Shown: positions 6,871 through 15,001 of the stretch, piece by piece
Layout: the number at the start of each line of letters is the position of its first letter
Position numbering within the stretch: the stretch's first letter is position 1
Source: Crenobacter caeni
GTDB taxonomy: Bacteria; Pseudomonadota; Gammaproteobacteria; Burkholderiales; Chromobacteriaceae
Direction of reading: 5' to 3'
Assembly: GCF_010435965.1 (NCBI RefSeq)
Contig: NZ_JAAGAA010000002.1
Location: 124,001 to 188,000 of the forward strand
Length of the DNA stretch: 64,000 nucleotides
Program-made: the position numbers and the translations under genes
Notes under the pieces: generated by a model
The model's database searches: none
What the model saw: only the letters and a program-made list of their open reading frames with translations
Told to the model about the DNA's origin: nothing

Positions 6871-8507
6871 ATCCAGACCTCGTCGTCAGCGTCCAAATCT
6901 ACATGCTTTGCGGTGTGATGGTTGGCGCATTGAATCTCAGCATCGGCTTGCGCATTACAGCTTGCTGTTGCTGTTTCTGCTGTATTTGCTGTGCGCTCGG
7001 CTTGCTTGTCCACCAATACAGCGGATACAGCAGGAACAGCAACAGCAGTAGGTAAAATGCCAGCCTCTGGCTCGACAGGGCCAACAAGGTGGAGGTGTCC
7101 GCCGTGCTCGACTAGCCAGCGACGATCAACCAGCTCCGCAATGGCAAGGCGGCGACGTTCGGCATCCTTGCGAAGCACGCTGTTTACACGCTGCCCAAGC
7201 TCATTTCGGGTGAACCGCGCCCACTTGGCCGGTTCGCGTTGTAGGAACTCAAGCAGCGCCTTGGCGTCGCGCTCGACAGCGGACAAAGCCGAACCTTGGT
7301 AGTAGCGTAGCCACTCATTGATGGAGTACCACACCAGCTCCCAAGCACGCCGCATATCGTCGGCTGTCACCACTCTGTCAGCCCGGCCAGTATGGAACAT
7401 GCCCCACACTGCAAAGACGGTGGCTACACGGGCGGCATTCTCCCCGCAGCGGGCGGCGAACGCCGAGATGCCGGCTAACTCTCCACACGGGGAAAGTTCG
7501 GCCTCTACCTGGTTAAATTGCAAGCGCCAAATCTCGGTGGCCTCGACCGACCATGCCGCAATCGGTAGATCAAGGTCGCCGAACTCATTGGTCTGCCACG
7601 GCGAATTGTTCATGCGCTCAAGCGTGCGCCAGTAGCTGGCGACCTCGGGTAGATGACCGTGCGGCGCCATGTCCTCGACGCTCATGAAGCGCGATCCCTT
7701 CAGACTTGCCGGCACAGACAGCAGGAAGCGTGCAAGCAAGCCCTGCGACCTCAGTAGTTCATCGGACAGTGCCGACTTCACAACAGATGGTTGCGCACTC
7801 AGGAAAAAGCTGAGGCGCACGCCGTAGCGGAAGCCCGACCCGCTACTGATGCGGGAGCGTTCGATACCGGAACCGTCGTACAGTTTGGTCAGTACGCCCA
7901 TGAGTGCGGTAGCGTTGTCGCCCTTCATCGAATGGCCGCCGAAGAACTGCGCGCCTTCATCGCTCGACCACGACAGCGCCGGCCTCGAACCATTACAGCA
8001 GTCTTGCGTGATCTTCTCGATGGTTGCCTCGGTGTAAATCGTCCGAGGGTCGGCGCCCAGGTCAGCCAAGATGCCTGCGTGCTCTTTGGCCGGCTTGCCT
8101 GCACATTCCGCCTCAAGTCGCTGGCGGTGCTGCTCATGGCCTTGCCGCGCTTTGCGCTCGGCGTCGATGATCGGCTTGCTGGCGAGCCGGTAACACTCGC
8201 TCTTGCGGTCCCCGGAGTCCGCCAAGGAAAGCAGGAACAGACTGCAAGGCATGCCGCTCTCTGGGTCGTGCGGGCGCCTTGCGTTGGCAATGCGCTGCGC
8301 TACATGCCCGACCGCGTGCAGCACAGCGAAGCCAGCCAGCGCCGCGGGTGCCTTCACCTGCTTGGCAATGGCAGTAGCAGCCCCTGCCATGCCCTCAGGC
8401 AAGCAGTCCGACAGCCAAGGGGTCGGCGCGAAGTTGTGCTCGAACGGTTCGGGCGCTTCAAGCTGGTGTGTGGGCAGTGCATTCAGGTCGATGGCTTCAC
8501 GCAACAT
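6867..8507 (-). CDS. DUF3987 (YfjI-like) protein, probable replication helicase-like factor
   Basis: The 546-residue protein contains APAALAGFAVLHAVGHVAQ and SLADSGDRKSECYR, a degenerate P-loop-like segment typical of DUF3987 proteins in prophages and P4-like islands. It is followed by a central domain with SWSSDEGAQFFGGHSM and a C-terminal winged-helix-like segment (WARFTRNELGQRVNSVLR). These proteins usually sit with a primase and are thought to act in element replication. It overlaps the primase stop by 11 nt and the downstream TubC-like start by 4 nt. The long 3' region encodes an Ala/Val/Thr-rich tail. Confidence 0.75.
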   Translation of the reverse strand: MLREAIDLNALPTHQLEAPEPFEHNFAPTPWLSDCLPEGMAGAATAIAKQVKAPAALAGFAVLHAVGHVAQRIANARRPHDPESGMPCSLFLLSLADSGDRKSECYRLASKPIIDAERKARQGHEQHRQRLEAECAGKPAKEHAGILADLGADPRTIYTEATIEKITQDCCNGSRPALSWSSDEGAQFFGGHSMKGDNATALMGVLTKLYDGSGIERSRISSGSGFRYGVRLSFFLSAQPSVVKSALSDELLRSQGLLARFLLSVPASLKGSRFMSVEDMAPHGHLPEVASYWRTLERMNNSPWQTNEFGDLDLPIAAWSVEATEIWRLQFNQVEAELSPCGELAGISAFAARCGENAARVATVFAVWGMFHTGRADRVVTADDMRRAWELVWYSINEWLRYYQGSALSAVERDAKALLEFLQREPAKWARFTRNELGQRVNSVLRKDAERRRLAIAELVDRRWLVEHGGHLHLVGPVEPEAGILPTAVAVPAVSAVLVDKQAERTANTAETATASCNAQADAEIQCANHHTAKHVDLDADDEVWI

Positions 8508-9621
8508 GGCTGGCCTCCTTCCCGTTCAGCACGTCAAGCCAATCGCCCACCATCGGCGGCAGTGCGATCTTCACCGCTGCGCCGTCAGCGGTCAGGCGGT
8601 CGGCCAGTGCCTTGGCGGCGATCTCGCCGGCTTGGTTGGCATCGTGGTCGGCGGCGATCACCACTTCGAGCACATTCTCGGGCATTTGAAGAGACTTCAT
8701 GCCGCTGGTGGACAGCGCACACCAAACCGGCCACGCTGGCCATAACTCGCGGCAGGCAAGGCCGGTTTCGATACCCTCAGCGACAATCAGCCGGCCATCG
8801 GCCGGTTCCCCCAGGCGGACGGCAGCGCCAGCCATTGCGCCGCCATGGCGGGAAAGCATCTTCTTGCAAGGCAATTGTTCGCCGTCGTGCTCGATGATGG
8901 CCTTGCCGCTGTTGCCGTCCAGCCAAATGCGCTGGATGCCAGTGGCGATGCCGTGTACGTCCTGAGCTATGCCGACCAGTGCGGCGCTGGTGTGGACCTC
9001 CTGGCCGTCGTGCCAGTACGGCAGGGCAGGGTGCGCGCGCAGCGTCGAATAGCTGGTCGGCGTCAGGCCACGGCCTTGCAGGTAGCGCGAGCCTGCACAA
9101 TCGCCCGTCAGCGGACTTGCAGTTCGCCAGATGCGGCGCACGGCTTCTGAACGGTCAACGGGTGTCTGTGCGGCTTTAGGCGGCTGTGCCCGCCTTGCAG
9201 GTGCTTCTGCGCCCGCTTGTAGACCAAGCACGTCAGCGACAAAGCGCAGCGCCTCGGACGTGTGCCAGCCGTGGACGTGTGCCAGCAGCGCGAAGCCGTC
9301 GCCGGCCATCTGATCGCCGCCACGTCCGCAGACGAACGTGCCGCGCCCGTCCAGGTCGTCGAAGCGGAAACGATCCCTGCCACCACAGCCAGGGCACTTG
9401 CCGTGCTTGCGGGTCAGGTAGTCGGCGGCTATGCCGGATTGCATCAGGATCATTGGCCAATTGCCTGCGGCGTAGCCTGCCACCAAGCTAAAATCGAGGC
9501 GCGGTCGATTAGTGCACGCGCCGTCCCTGCCTCCTCTCGGAGTGGCGCGTTTTGTCTTGTCCAGGCCAAGAGCCGCGTGGTGTTTGATGCTCGCCAGTGC
9601 GATGTCGTGATAGTCCATCAT
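8497..9621 (-). CDS. phage/plasmid-type primase with zinc finger and Toprim domain
   Basis: The 374-residue protein has an N-terminal zinc-binding segment (HGKCPGCGGRDRFRFDD, then TFVCGRGGD, with the fourth cysteine replaced) as in P4-type primases. The Toprim-like core shows RLIVAEGIETGLA (Glu) and VVIAADHDAN (DxD). It probably synthesises RNA primers for island replication. The start ATG shares a base with the stop TAA of the 48-residue ORF upstream (TAATG), and an AGGGGA ribosome binding site lies inside that ORF. A second in-frame ATG follows immediately. Confidence 0.8.
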   Translation of the reverse strand: MMDYHDIALASIKHHAALGLDKTKRATPRGGRDGACTNRPRLDFSLVAGYAAGNWPMILMQSGIAADYLTRKHGKCPGCGGRDRFRFDDLDGRGTFVCGRGGDQMAGDGFALLAHVHGWHTSEALRFVADVLGLQAGAEAPARRAQPPKAAQTPVDRSEAVRRIWRTASPLTGDCAGSRYLQGRGLTPTSYSTLRAHPALPYWHDGQEVHTSAALVGIAQDVHGIATGIQRIWLDGNSGKAIIEHDGEQLPCKKMLSRHGGAMAGAAVRLGEPADGRLIVAEGIETGLACRELWPAWPVWCALSTSGMKSLQMPENVLEVVIAADHDANQAGEIAAKALADRLTADGAAVKIALPPMVGDWLDVLNGKEASHVA

Positions 9622-9767
9622 TAAATTCCCCTACCTGCAGAGGTCACCTCCACGGCGGCGACTCCTTTGTGCGCGAAAACTACGGCTTTAAAGGCCAGTT
9701 CAAACACGGCGCGCAGACGCGGCCATACCTGCAACGTCGGTTGCATCGTCATGACTGGTGTTTTCAT
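9621..9767 (-). CDS. 48-residue island ORF coupled to alpA and primase
   Basis: A short frame runs from ATG 9767 to TAA 9621. It starts MKTPVMTMQPTLQVWPRL and continues with FELAFKAVVFAHKGVAAVEV, then SAGRGI. Its start overlaps the alpA stop by 4 nt (ATGA) and its stop overlaps the primase start by 1 nt (TAATG). This double coupling is strong evidence that it is translated. The central hydrophobic-amphipathic stretch could be a helix. Small ORFs in this slot recur in alpA-primase islands, but I know no function. Confidence 0.65.
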   Translation of the reverse strand: MKTPVMTMQPTLQVWPRLRAVFELAFKAVVFAHKGVAAVEVTSAGRGI

Positions 9768-9976
9768 GCGGCATTACGGGCGTCGATACAGGATTGAATC
9801 CAGGCGTCTAACTCAGCCTCGACCCATCCGACTGCTCCACCCCCTAGGCGGATAGAGCGCGGGAAGGTTGGGTCGTAACGCGGTGATTTTCGATTCATGC
9901 GGTCGTAGATAGCCGAGCGGCTCAGACCGGTTTTTTCTTCAACATGGGGACGACGAATGATGGTGTGAGTTGTCAT
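9764..9976 (-). CDS. alpA: AlpA-family helix-turn-helix regulator
   Basis: The protein has about 70 residues, starting MTTHTIIRRPHVEEKTGLSR and followed by SAIYDRMNRKSPRYDPTFP and RSIRLGGGAVGWVEAELDAW. This is the MerR-like AlpA/excisionase fold used by P4-like elements to activate integrase or excision genes. The ATG at 9976 is preceded by GGAGT and overlaps the upstream ORF stop (ATGA). A TTG at 9991 is a less likely start. Confidence 0.85.
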   Translation of the reverse strand: MTTHTIIRRPHVEEKTGLSRSAIYDRMNRKSPRYDPTFPRSIRLGGGAVGWVEAELDAWIQSCIDARNAA

Positions 9977-10614
9977 GCTGCGGCACTCCAAACGGCAATA
10001 GGCGATACGCTGGCCGGCACAAAGGCGCGGTCAGTGGTGGCGGTAGTCGATTGCGTTGCCCTTGGGTTGTCAGGGCGTTGGAGTTGCCACGCTGCAGCAA
10101 TGCAGCTCAGGCTGGAGCGGAAATGAGAGGTGCGCCGTCGAGGCTCGGGGTCGGGGTCGGCCGAAAGCCCAGACGAAGTCTGACGAGCGGCTGTCTTGGT
10201 TGATCTAGACCTGGCGACCCGACGAGAGCAAGTTTTGCTTATTTTCTTTGGAGGATGAGCATAATCTTTCTGTAGTGATGAAAAGGCAGAAATGCGCCTA
10301 GCCATTTTGCATGAGGCGATATGGCGGTAATGGGCTGCTGAACCTACGCAGGGCCAATTGTATTTCTCTTCAGCGAGAATTTTTATAATTTCTTGCTCTG
10401 CTGCTAGAGACGTCTCCATCGAATTTTCATGATCAAATATGGTCTTATCAATGGCGAGTTCAATGCGATTTGTGATTACCGCAACCATTGATTCATTCTT
10501 TTTCTTTAAAAAAGACGAAACCATTGAATTGGGTTTTCTTGATCCAATAAATTTTGGATTGGTGGTAGTTGAGTTTTTCATCTTTAGTTGATGTTTGGTA
10601 TGTCTTCTCATCAA
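9973..10614 (-). CDS. hypothetical island protein, compositional chimera
   Basis: This frame of up to 213 residues ends in a 4-nt ATGA overlap with alpA, so it is the first gene of the alpA-primase operon. Residues 1-105 are AT-rich, Lys/Asn/Ile-rich (MVAVITNRIELAIDKTIFD). From about residue 105 the composition changes to GC-rich Ser/Arg/Ala/Thr (SSGLSADPDPEPRRRTSH), ending AVWSAAA. In P4-like islands this slot often holds small Icd- or Ash-like proteins, but I see no convincing match. The start is uncertain: no clear ribosome binding site precedes the ATG at 10614, and ATG 10581 (MKNSTTT) is an alternative. Confidence 0.5.
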   Translation of the reverse strand: MMRRHTKHQLKMKNSTTTNPKFIGSRKPNSMVSSFLKKKNESMVAVITNRIELAIDKTIFDHENSMETSLAAEQEIIKILAEEKYNWPCVGSAAHYRHIASCKMARRISAFSSLQKDYAHPPKKISKTCSRRVARSRSTKTAARQTSSGLSADPDPEPRRRTSHFRSSLSCIAAAWQLQRPDNPRATQSTTATTDRAFVPASVSPIAVWSAAA

Positions 10615-10753
10615 GATGTAGCGGGCTTGTATCTTACACCATTTTTTTGTCGCGCTCGTTTTGTTGGATGCGACTTGTTTTGATCAAAAAGCGCCATTTT
10701 TTATGGTTTCTTGGTTGTAGATACAGTCGCACCAGGCTTGTAGCATTGCTACG

Positions 10754-10783
10754 CGTCGCAGCCTCGGCCAAGAAGCTGCGACG
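10754..10783 (-). terminator. hairpin after the integrase gene
   Basis: A 9-bp perfect stem, CGTCGCAGC/GCTGCGACG with a 12-nt loop, starts 18 nt past the integrase stop on the minus strand. There is no long U-run, so termination may be weak or factor-dependent. The region 10615-10800 otherwise shows no gene. Confidence 0.4.
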
Positions 10784-10800
10784 GCATCGAAAATTAAGCT

Positions 10801-12042
10801 CTACGTTTTGGCCAATTGCTCAACAGTCATGATTCTACCTTCGAGCCAATCAGCCCACGCTTGCAAAATTTCTGAACGCTCGGTCGAGTAGCGCGCCCGG
10901 TTGTAGGCGGCACGGACCTGGTTGCGCTCGATGTGAGAGAGGTGGCGTTCAATGGCGTCCGGGTTGTAGCCTTGCTCGTTCGCCCATGTCGATAGGGTGG
11001 CGCGAAATCCATGAGTGTCGATCTTGAGGCGCTTCTCGCCATCAAAACCCATCCGTCGTAGGGCCACTCGTGGCGTGTCAGGGCACATCGGGCGGTTGAT
11101 CGAATCGCGGTTTGGAAACACGAAGGGGCTGCTTCCAGACAACTGGCGCAATTCCTCCAAAATCGGGATCGCCTGTTCGGGGAGGGGAATTGCATGAGAC
11201 TCTGCCGTAGGCTTCAAACGATGCTTCACCTTGCGAATCTCAGGGGGGATCGTCCAGGTCCTTGCTTCAAGGTCGAAGTGTGCCCACTCGGTTTGCACCG
11301 TCTCGCCGATGCGAGTGCCCAGCATGACAAGTAGCTTGAACAACAGCTGGGTTTGCCTCGTCAGGGTCGGATTCGCTTCGACCTCTGCAATGAAGGCTGG
11401 TGCTTCTGAATAGGGAAGGGCTGCTCGTGGCTTGCTGATGGGGCTCTTCAGCGCTCGGTCCAAGTCGGCCGCAGGGTTGTAGCGGCAGCGGCCGGTTGCG
11501 ATGGCCAGCTTGAAAATGGCGCTGATGCGTTCGCGTAGGCGTTTTGCCGTATCGAGCTTGCCTGCCTTCTCCGGGACGCGGAGCAGTGCCAAGACCTCCA
11601 TCGGAGCGATGTCGCTGATGGGGCGCTTGCCTAGGACGGGGAGCACATAACGCTGAAGTGAGGTTCTTACGCCCGCGAGGTGACGTGGAGCCCACTCGGC
11701 GCCCATGATCTCAAGCCATTCCTCGGTGAGCGCTTCAAATAAGTTGGCGGCAGCAACGCGCGCTGCGCGCTCCTGCTGCTGTTTCTCGGCTTGTGGGTCG
11801 ATGCCCTGTGCCAGCTGTCGTCGCAACTCGTCTCGCTTGCTTCGCGCTTCCTTCAGCGATAGCTCAGGGAAGGTGCCGATGGTGAAAACCTGACTCTTCC
11901 CCGACGACTGGTACTTGAACTGCCATGACTTGGTACCGGATGGCCGGACCAAGAGCCGCAAACCTTTTTCGTCGTACAGGATGTTCATTCTCCCGTCTGG
12001 CTTGAGGGTGGCGTTTTTGCAGTCCAGCGCAGTCAGTGCCAT
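10801..12042 (-). CDS. int: P4-type tyrosine integrase
   Basis: The 413-residue protein begins with an N-terminal DUF4102-like arm-binding domain (MALTALDCKNATLKPDGR, later GTFPELSLKEARSKRDELR). The catalytic domain has Arg in LGTRIGETVQTEW, a basic KVKHRLKP segment, HGFRATLSTWANEQG, LSHIE and the nucleophile Tyr in RAAYNRARY. All catalytic residues are present. The ATG at 12042 has a GGAGC ribosome binding site and the canonical MALT start; the longer frame to 12093 overlaps the arm-type repeats. It lies 170 bp from lysS and is the enzyme expected to have inserted the island there. Confidence 0.95.
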   Translation of the reverse strand: MALTALDCKNATLKPDGRMNILYDEKGLRLLVRPSGTKSWQFKYQSSGKSQVFTIGTFPELSLKEARSKRDELRRQLAQGIDPQAEKQQQERAARVAAANLFEALTEEWLEIMGAEWAPRHLAGVRTSLQRYVLPVLGKRPISDIAPMEVLALLRVPEKAGKLDTAKRLRERISAIFKLAIATGRCRYNPAADLDRALKSPISKPRAALPYSEAPAFIAEVEANPTLTRQTQLLFKLLVMLGTRIGETVQTEWAHFDLEARTWTIPPEIRKVKHRLKPTAESHAIPLPEQAIPILEELRQLSGSSPFVFPNRDSINRPMCPDTPRVALRRMGFDGEKRLKIDTHGFRATLSTWANEQGYNPDAIERHLSHIERNQVRAAYNRARYSTERSEILQAWADWLEGRIMTVEQLAKT

Positions 12043-12072
12043 GAGTGAGCTCCAAGGGGTATCGGCATTTCT

Positions 12073-12091
12073 GTACCCCAGACCGTACCCC
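12073..12091. promoter_or_regulatory. candidate integrase arm-type sites, right end
   Basis: GTACCCC occurs at 12073 and 12085 (12-bp period), just upstream of the integrase start. It mirrors the left-end doublet at 2092/2104. Integrase binding here could also repress its own transcription. Confidence 0.45.
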
Positions 12092-12115
12092 AAAAAATGC
12101 TGCGCTTCAATGGGG

Positions 12116-12210
12116 ATTCCTAGGAAAGACTTGGAAACAAAAACCCCCGAAAGCCTTTGCTGGCGGGGGTCTTGAGGGTGATCCTAGAAATGTCTAGGAA
12201 CGGCTAGGAA
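12116..12210. repeat. CTAGRAA-type short repeats beside attR
   Basis: Four short motifs, TTCCTAGGAA (12117-12126), TCCTAGAAA (12182-12190), TCTAGGAA (12193-12200) and GCTAGGAA (12203-12210), cluster between the integrase and attR, around the lysS-side terminator. They may be accessory protein sites for recombination. No such cluster is seen at the left end. Confidence 0.35.
12136..12170 (-). terminator. island-supplied terminator for lysS
   Basis: On the minus strand the stem ACCCCCG/CGGGGGT is followed by TTTTG, about 45 nt beyond the lysS stop. It replaces the host terminator now stranded at 1959-1988. Confidence 0.75.
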
Positions 12211-12211
12211 A

Positions 12212-12232
12212 TTACTCCGGCCTCATGTGCGG
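12212..12232 (-). other. attR within the lysS 3' end
   Basis: The last seven codons of lysS, CCG CAC ATG AGG CCG GAG TAA, are shared as protein with 2009-2029. The AGG codon differs from the surrounding CGC/CGT usage, suggesting that the terminal bases were brought in by the island and restore the reading frame. Confidence 0.8.
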
Positions 12233-13717
12233 GAACAAGATCACGTCGCGGATCGACGGGGCGTCGGTCAGCAGCATCACCAGACGGTCGATGCCGATGC
12301 CGCAGCCGCCGGTCGGGGGCAGGCCGTACTCCATCGCGCGGATGTAGTCGGCGTCGTAGTGCATCGCCTCGTCGTCACCGGCGTCCTTCTGCTCGACCTG
12401 GCTCATGAAGCGCGCGGCCTGGTCTTCCGGGTCGTTCAACTCGGAGTAGCCGTTGGCCAGTTCACGGCCGACCACGAACAGTTCGAAGCGTTCGGTGATC
12501 GCCGGGTTGGCGTCCGAGCCGCGGGCCAGCGGCGAGACTTCGACCGGGTAGTCGATGATGAAGGTCGGGTTCCACAGCAGGCCTTCGGCGCATTCCTCGA
12601 ACAGCGCGAGCTGCAGGCTGCCCAGGCCCGGTGCCGGCGGCAGCTTGCCGCCGAGCTTCTTGATCTCGCTCTTCAGCCACGCCTCGTCGGCCAGTTGCTC
12701 GTCGGTGTACTGCGGGTTGTAGTGCTTGATCGCGCCGACGATGGTGAAGCGCGCGAACGGGCTCTCCAGGTCGACGTCCTTGCCGCCGTAGCTGATGCGG
12801 GTGGTGCCGCAGGCCGCCATCGCGCAGGCGCGGATGACCTTCTCGGTCATTTCCATCATGCGCTCGTAGCCGCAGTACGCCTCGTAGAACTCCATCATGG
12901 TGAACTCGGGGTTGTGGCGGGTGCTCATCCCCTCGTTGCGGAAGTTGCGGTTGATTTCGAACACGCGCTCGAGGCCGCCGACCACCAGGCGCTTGAGGTA
13001 CAGCTCCGGCGCGATGCGCAGGTAGAGCGGCATGTCCAGCGCGTTGTGGTGGGTGACGAAGGGCTTGGCCGCGGCGCCGCCCGGGATCGGGTGCATCATC
13101 GGCGTTTCGACTTCGAGGTAGGCTTCGCCGACCATCACGTCACGCACGGCCTGCACGATCTTGGAGCGCTTGATGAAGGTGTCGCGCGAGTCGTCGTTCA
13201 TGATCAGGTCGACGTAGCGCTGGCGGTACTTCTGCTCCTGGTCGGCCAGGCCATGGAACTTGTCCGGCAGCGGGCGGATGCTCTTGGACAGCAGGCGCAG
13301 CTCGGTCACGTTGATCGACAGCTCGCCCTTGTTGGTGCGGAAGAGTTCGCCACGGGCGCCGAGGATGTCGCCCAGGTCCCAGTGCTTGAACGCCTCGTGC
13401 ACGGCTTCGCCGACGCCCTGGTCGTTGATGTAGAGCTGGATCCGGCCCGTGCTGTCCTGCAGCGTCGCGAAGCTGGCCTTGCCCATCACACGTTTGAGCA
13501 TCATCCGGCCGGCAACGACGACTTCGATCTTCTCGGCTTCCAGCGCTTCCTTGTCCTTGCCTTCGCACTGGCGGGCGAGGTCGCCTGCCATGTGTTTGCG
13601 GCGGAAGTCGTTGGGGAAGGCGACGCCCTGCTTGCGGATTTCGGCAAGCTTGCTGCGGCGCTCGGCCATGATCTGGTTTTCGTCCTGGCTGGGCGATGCG
13701 ATTTCGTGTTCAGACAT
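12212..13717 (-). CDS. lysS: lysyl-tRNA synthetase (class II)
   Basis: The 501-residue enzyme attaches lysine to tRNA-Lys in the cytoplasm. It has an OB-fold anticodon-binding domain (roughly 60-170: [22 protein letters not shown]) and the class II motifs: motif 2 [23 protein letters not shown] and motif 3 [15 protein letters not shown]. The start ATG at 13717 ([14 protein letters not shown]) has a GGAG site 7 nt upstream; the longer frame to 13756 is not needed. It follows prfB, as in many proteobacteria. Its last codons form attR of the island, yet the protein is intact and ends PHMRPE. Confidence 0.97.
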   Translation of the reverse strand: MSEHEIASPSQDENQIMAERRSKLAEIRKQGVAFPNDFRRKHMAGDLARQCEGKDKEALEAEKIEVVVAGRMMLKRVMGKASFATLQDSTGRIQLYINDQGVGEAVHEAFKHWDLGDILGARGELFRTNKGELSINVTELRLLSKSIRPLPDKFHGLADQEQKYRQRYVDLIMNDDSRDTFIKRSKIVQAVRDVMVGEAYLEVETPMMHPIPGGAAAKPFVTHHNALDMPLYLRIAPELYLKRLVVGGLERVFEINRNFRNEGMSTRHNPEFTMMEFYEAYCGYERMMEMTEKVIRACAMAACGTTRISYGGKDVDLESPFARFTIVGAIKHYNPQYTDEQLADEAWLKSEIKKLGGKLPPAPGLGSLQLALFEECAEGLLWNPTFIIDYPVEVSPLARGSDANPAITERFELFVVGRELANGYSELNDPEDQAARFMSQVEQKDAGDDEAMHYDADYIRAMEYGLPPTGGCGIGIDRLVMLLTDAPSIRDVILFPHMRPE

Positions 13718-13784
13718 TTTCACTCCACTTGGCTGCAAATAGCGCGGTGTCGGCACCGCATACGGGTCAGATTGACCAACATGA

Positions 13785-14892
13785 CTACACCCCTTGCTTG
13801 AGGCTAGCTTCGATAAAACCGTCGAGGTCGCCGTCCATCACTGCCTTGATGTTGCCGACTTCGTAGCCGGTACGCAGGTCCTTGATGCGCGACTGGTCAA
13901 AGACGTAGGAACGGATCTGGTGGCCCCAGCCCACGTCGGTCTTGCTGTCTTCGAGTTCCTGCTTGGCGGCGTTGCGCTTCTTCAGCTCGAGCTCGTACAG
14001 CTTGGCGCGCAGCATCTGCCACGCCTCGTCGCGGTTGCGGTGCTGCGAACGGTCGTTCTGGCACTGCACGACGATGCCGGTCGGCATGTGCGTCAGGCGC
14101 ACCGCCGAGTCGGTCTTGTTGATGTGCTGGCCGCCGGCACCGGACGCGCGGTAGGTGTCGGTACGCACGTCGGACGGGTTGATGTCGATCTCGAACGAGT
14201 CGTCGACTTCGGGGTAGACGAATACCGACGAGAACGAGGTGTGGCGGCGCGCGTTGGAGTCGAACGGCGACACGCGCACCAGACGGTGCACGCCGACTTC
14301 GGTACGCAGCAGGCCGTAGGCGTACTCGCCCTCGATCTTGATCGTCGCGCTGGTGATACCGGCGACGTCGCCCTCGGACTCCTCGAGCACCTCGACCTTG
14401 AAGCCGCGGCGTTCGGCCCAGCGCAGGTACATGCGCAGCAGCATGCCGGCCCAGTCCTGCGCCTCGGTGCCACCCGCGCCGGCCTGGATGTCGACGAAGC
14501 AGTTGTTCGGGTCCATCGGGTCGTTGAACATGCGGCGGAACTCGAGCTGGGCGAGCTTGGCCTCGGCGTCGCCAAGGTCGGCCTGCACGGCGAGCACGGT
14601 GTCGTCGTCGCCTTCTTCCTTGCCCATCTCGAACAGCTCGCGGCTGTCGGCGACGGTCGCGGTGATACCCTCGATCACCAGCACGACGTCCTCGAGCGCC
14701 TTGCGCTCACGCCCGAGTTCCTGGGCCTTCTTGGGCTCGTTCCAGATTTCGGGGTCTTCGGTCAGGCGGGAGACTTCTTCCAGACGGTCCTTCTTGCCGT
14801 CGTAGTCAAAGATACCCCCGAATGTCGGTCAGGCGGGCGGCCAGGTCGTCCATCTTGGCATCGATCTGGTTGAGGACTTCGGCTTCAATCAT
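13785..14892 (-). CDS. prfB: peptide chain release factor 2, with programmed +1 frameshift
   Basis: The full product is 368 residues: 28 codons from ATG 14892 to an in-frame TGA at 14806-14808, then a +1 shift into the frame ending at 13785. RF2 recognises UGA and UAA stops. The codon-recognition tripeptide SPF is in [12 protein letters not shown] and the catalytic GGQ in [14 protein letters not shown]. Without the frameshift only a 28-residue peptide is made, so RF2 level controls its own synthesis. It is followed by lysS. Confidence 0.97.
14805..14823 (-). promoter_or_regulatory. prfB programmed frameshift site
   Basis: On the minus strand the site reads CGGGGGTATCTTTGAC: an internal Shine-Dalgarno-like GGGGG, then the CTT slippery codon, the UGA stop and C. 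This is the conserved prfB autoregulatory signal, located at codons 25-29. Confidence 0.95.
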
Positions 14893-14956
14893 TGGGGTCT
14901 CCTGAACGTCAGAGAATTAGTAGATGCAAATATATCGTGCCGGCGGCAAAAAAGGC

Positions 14957-14983
14957 AAAAAAGCGCACCCGTAAGGTGCGCTT
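14957..14983 (-). terminator. mdh terminator
   Basis: The stem AAGCGCACC/GGTGCGCTT is followed by a T-run on the minus strand, about 20 nt after the mdh stop. Confidence 0.85.
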
Positions 14984-15001
14984 CATTCTAGGTGCTGCAG
15001 A

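Larger units (their letters stand above)
2009..12232. mobile_element. genomic island integrated in the 3' end of lysS
   Basis: The sequence at 12212-12232 (end of lysS, minus strand) is repeated at 2009-2029. Both copies encode PHMRPE-stop on the minus strand, with a shared 9-bp core CATGTGCGG (2021-2029 and 12224-12232) and synonymous differences after it. A P4-type integrase gene sits at the lysS-proximal end, and tandem GTACCC motifs with a 12-bp period occur inside both ends. The contents are a methyltransferase/possible type IIG enzyme, an IS5-family IS, a TubC-like protein, a DUF3987 protein, a primase, a 48-residue ORF, AlpA and the integrase. Parts are clearly lower in GC than the flanks. 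Exact ends depend on where in the core the strands were exchanged. Confidence 0.85.

Noticed and set aside
12227-13801. A 524-residue plus-strand frame opposite lysS
   Set aside because: It is the complement of conserved synthetase codons, with no ribosome binding site and no motifs.
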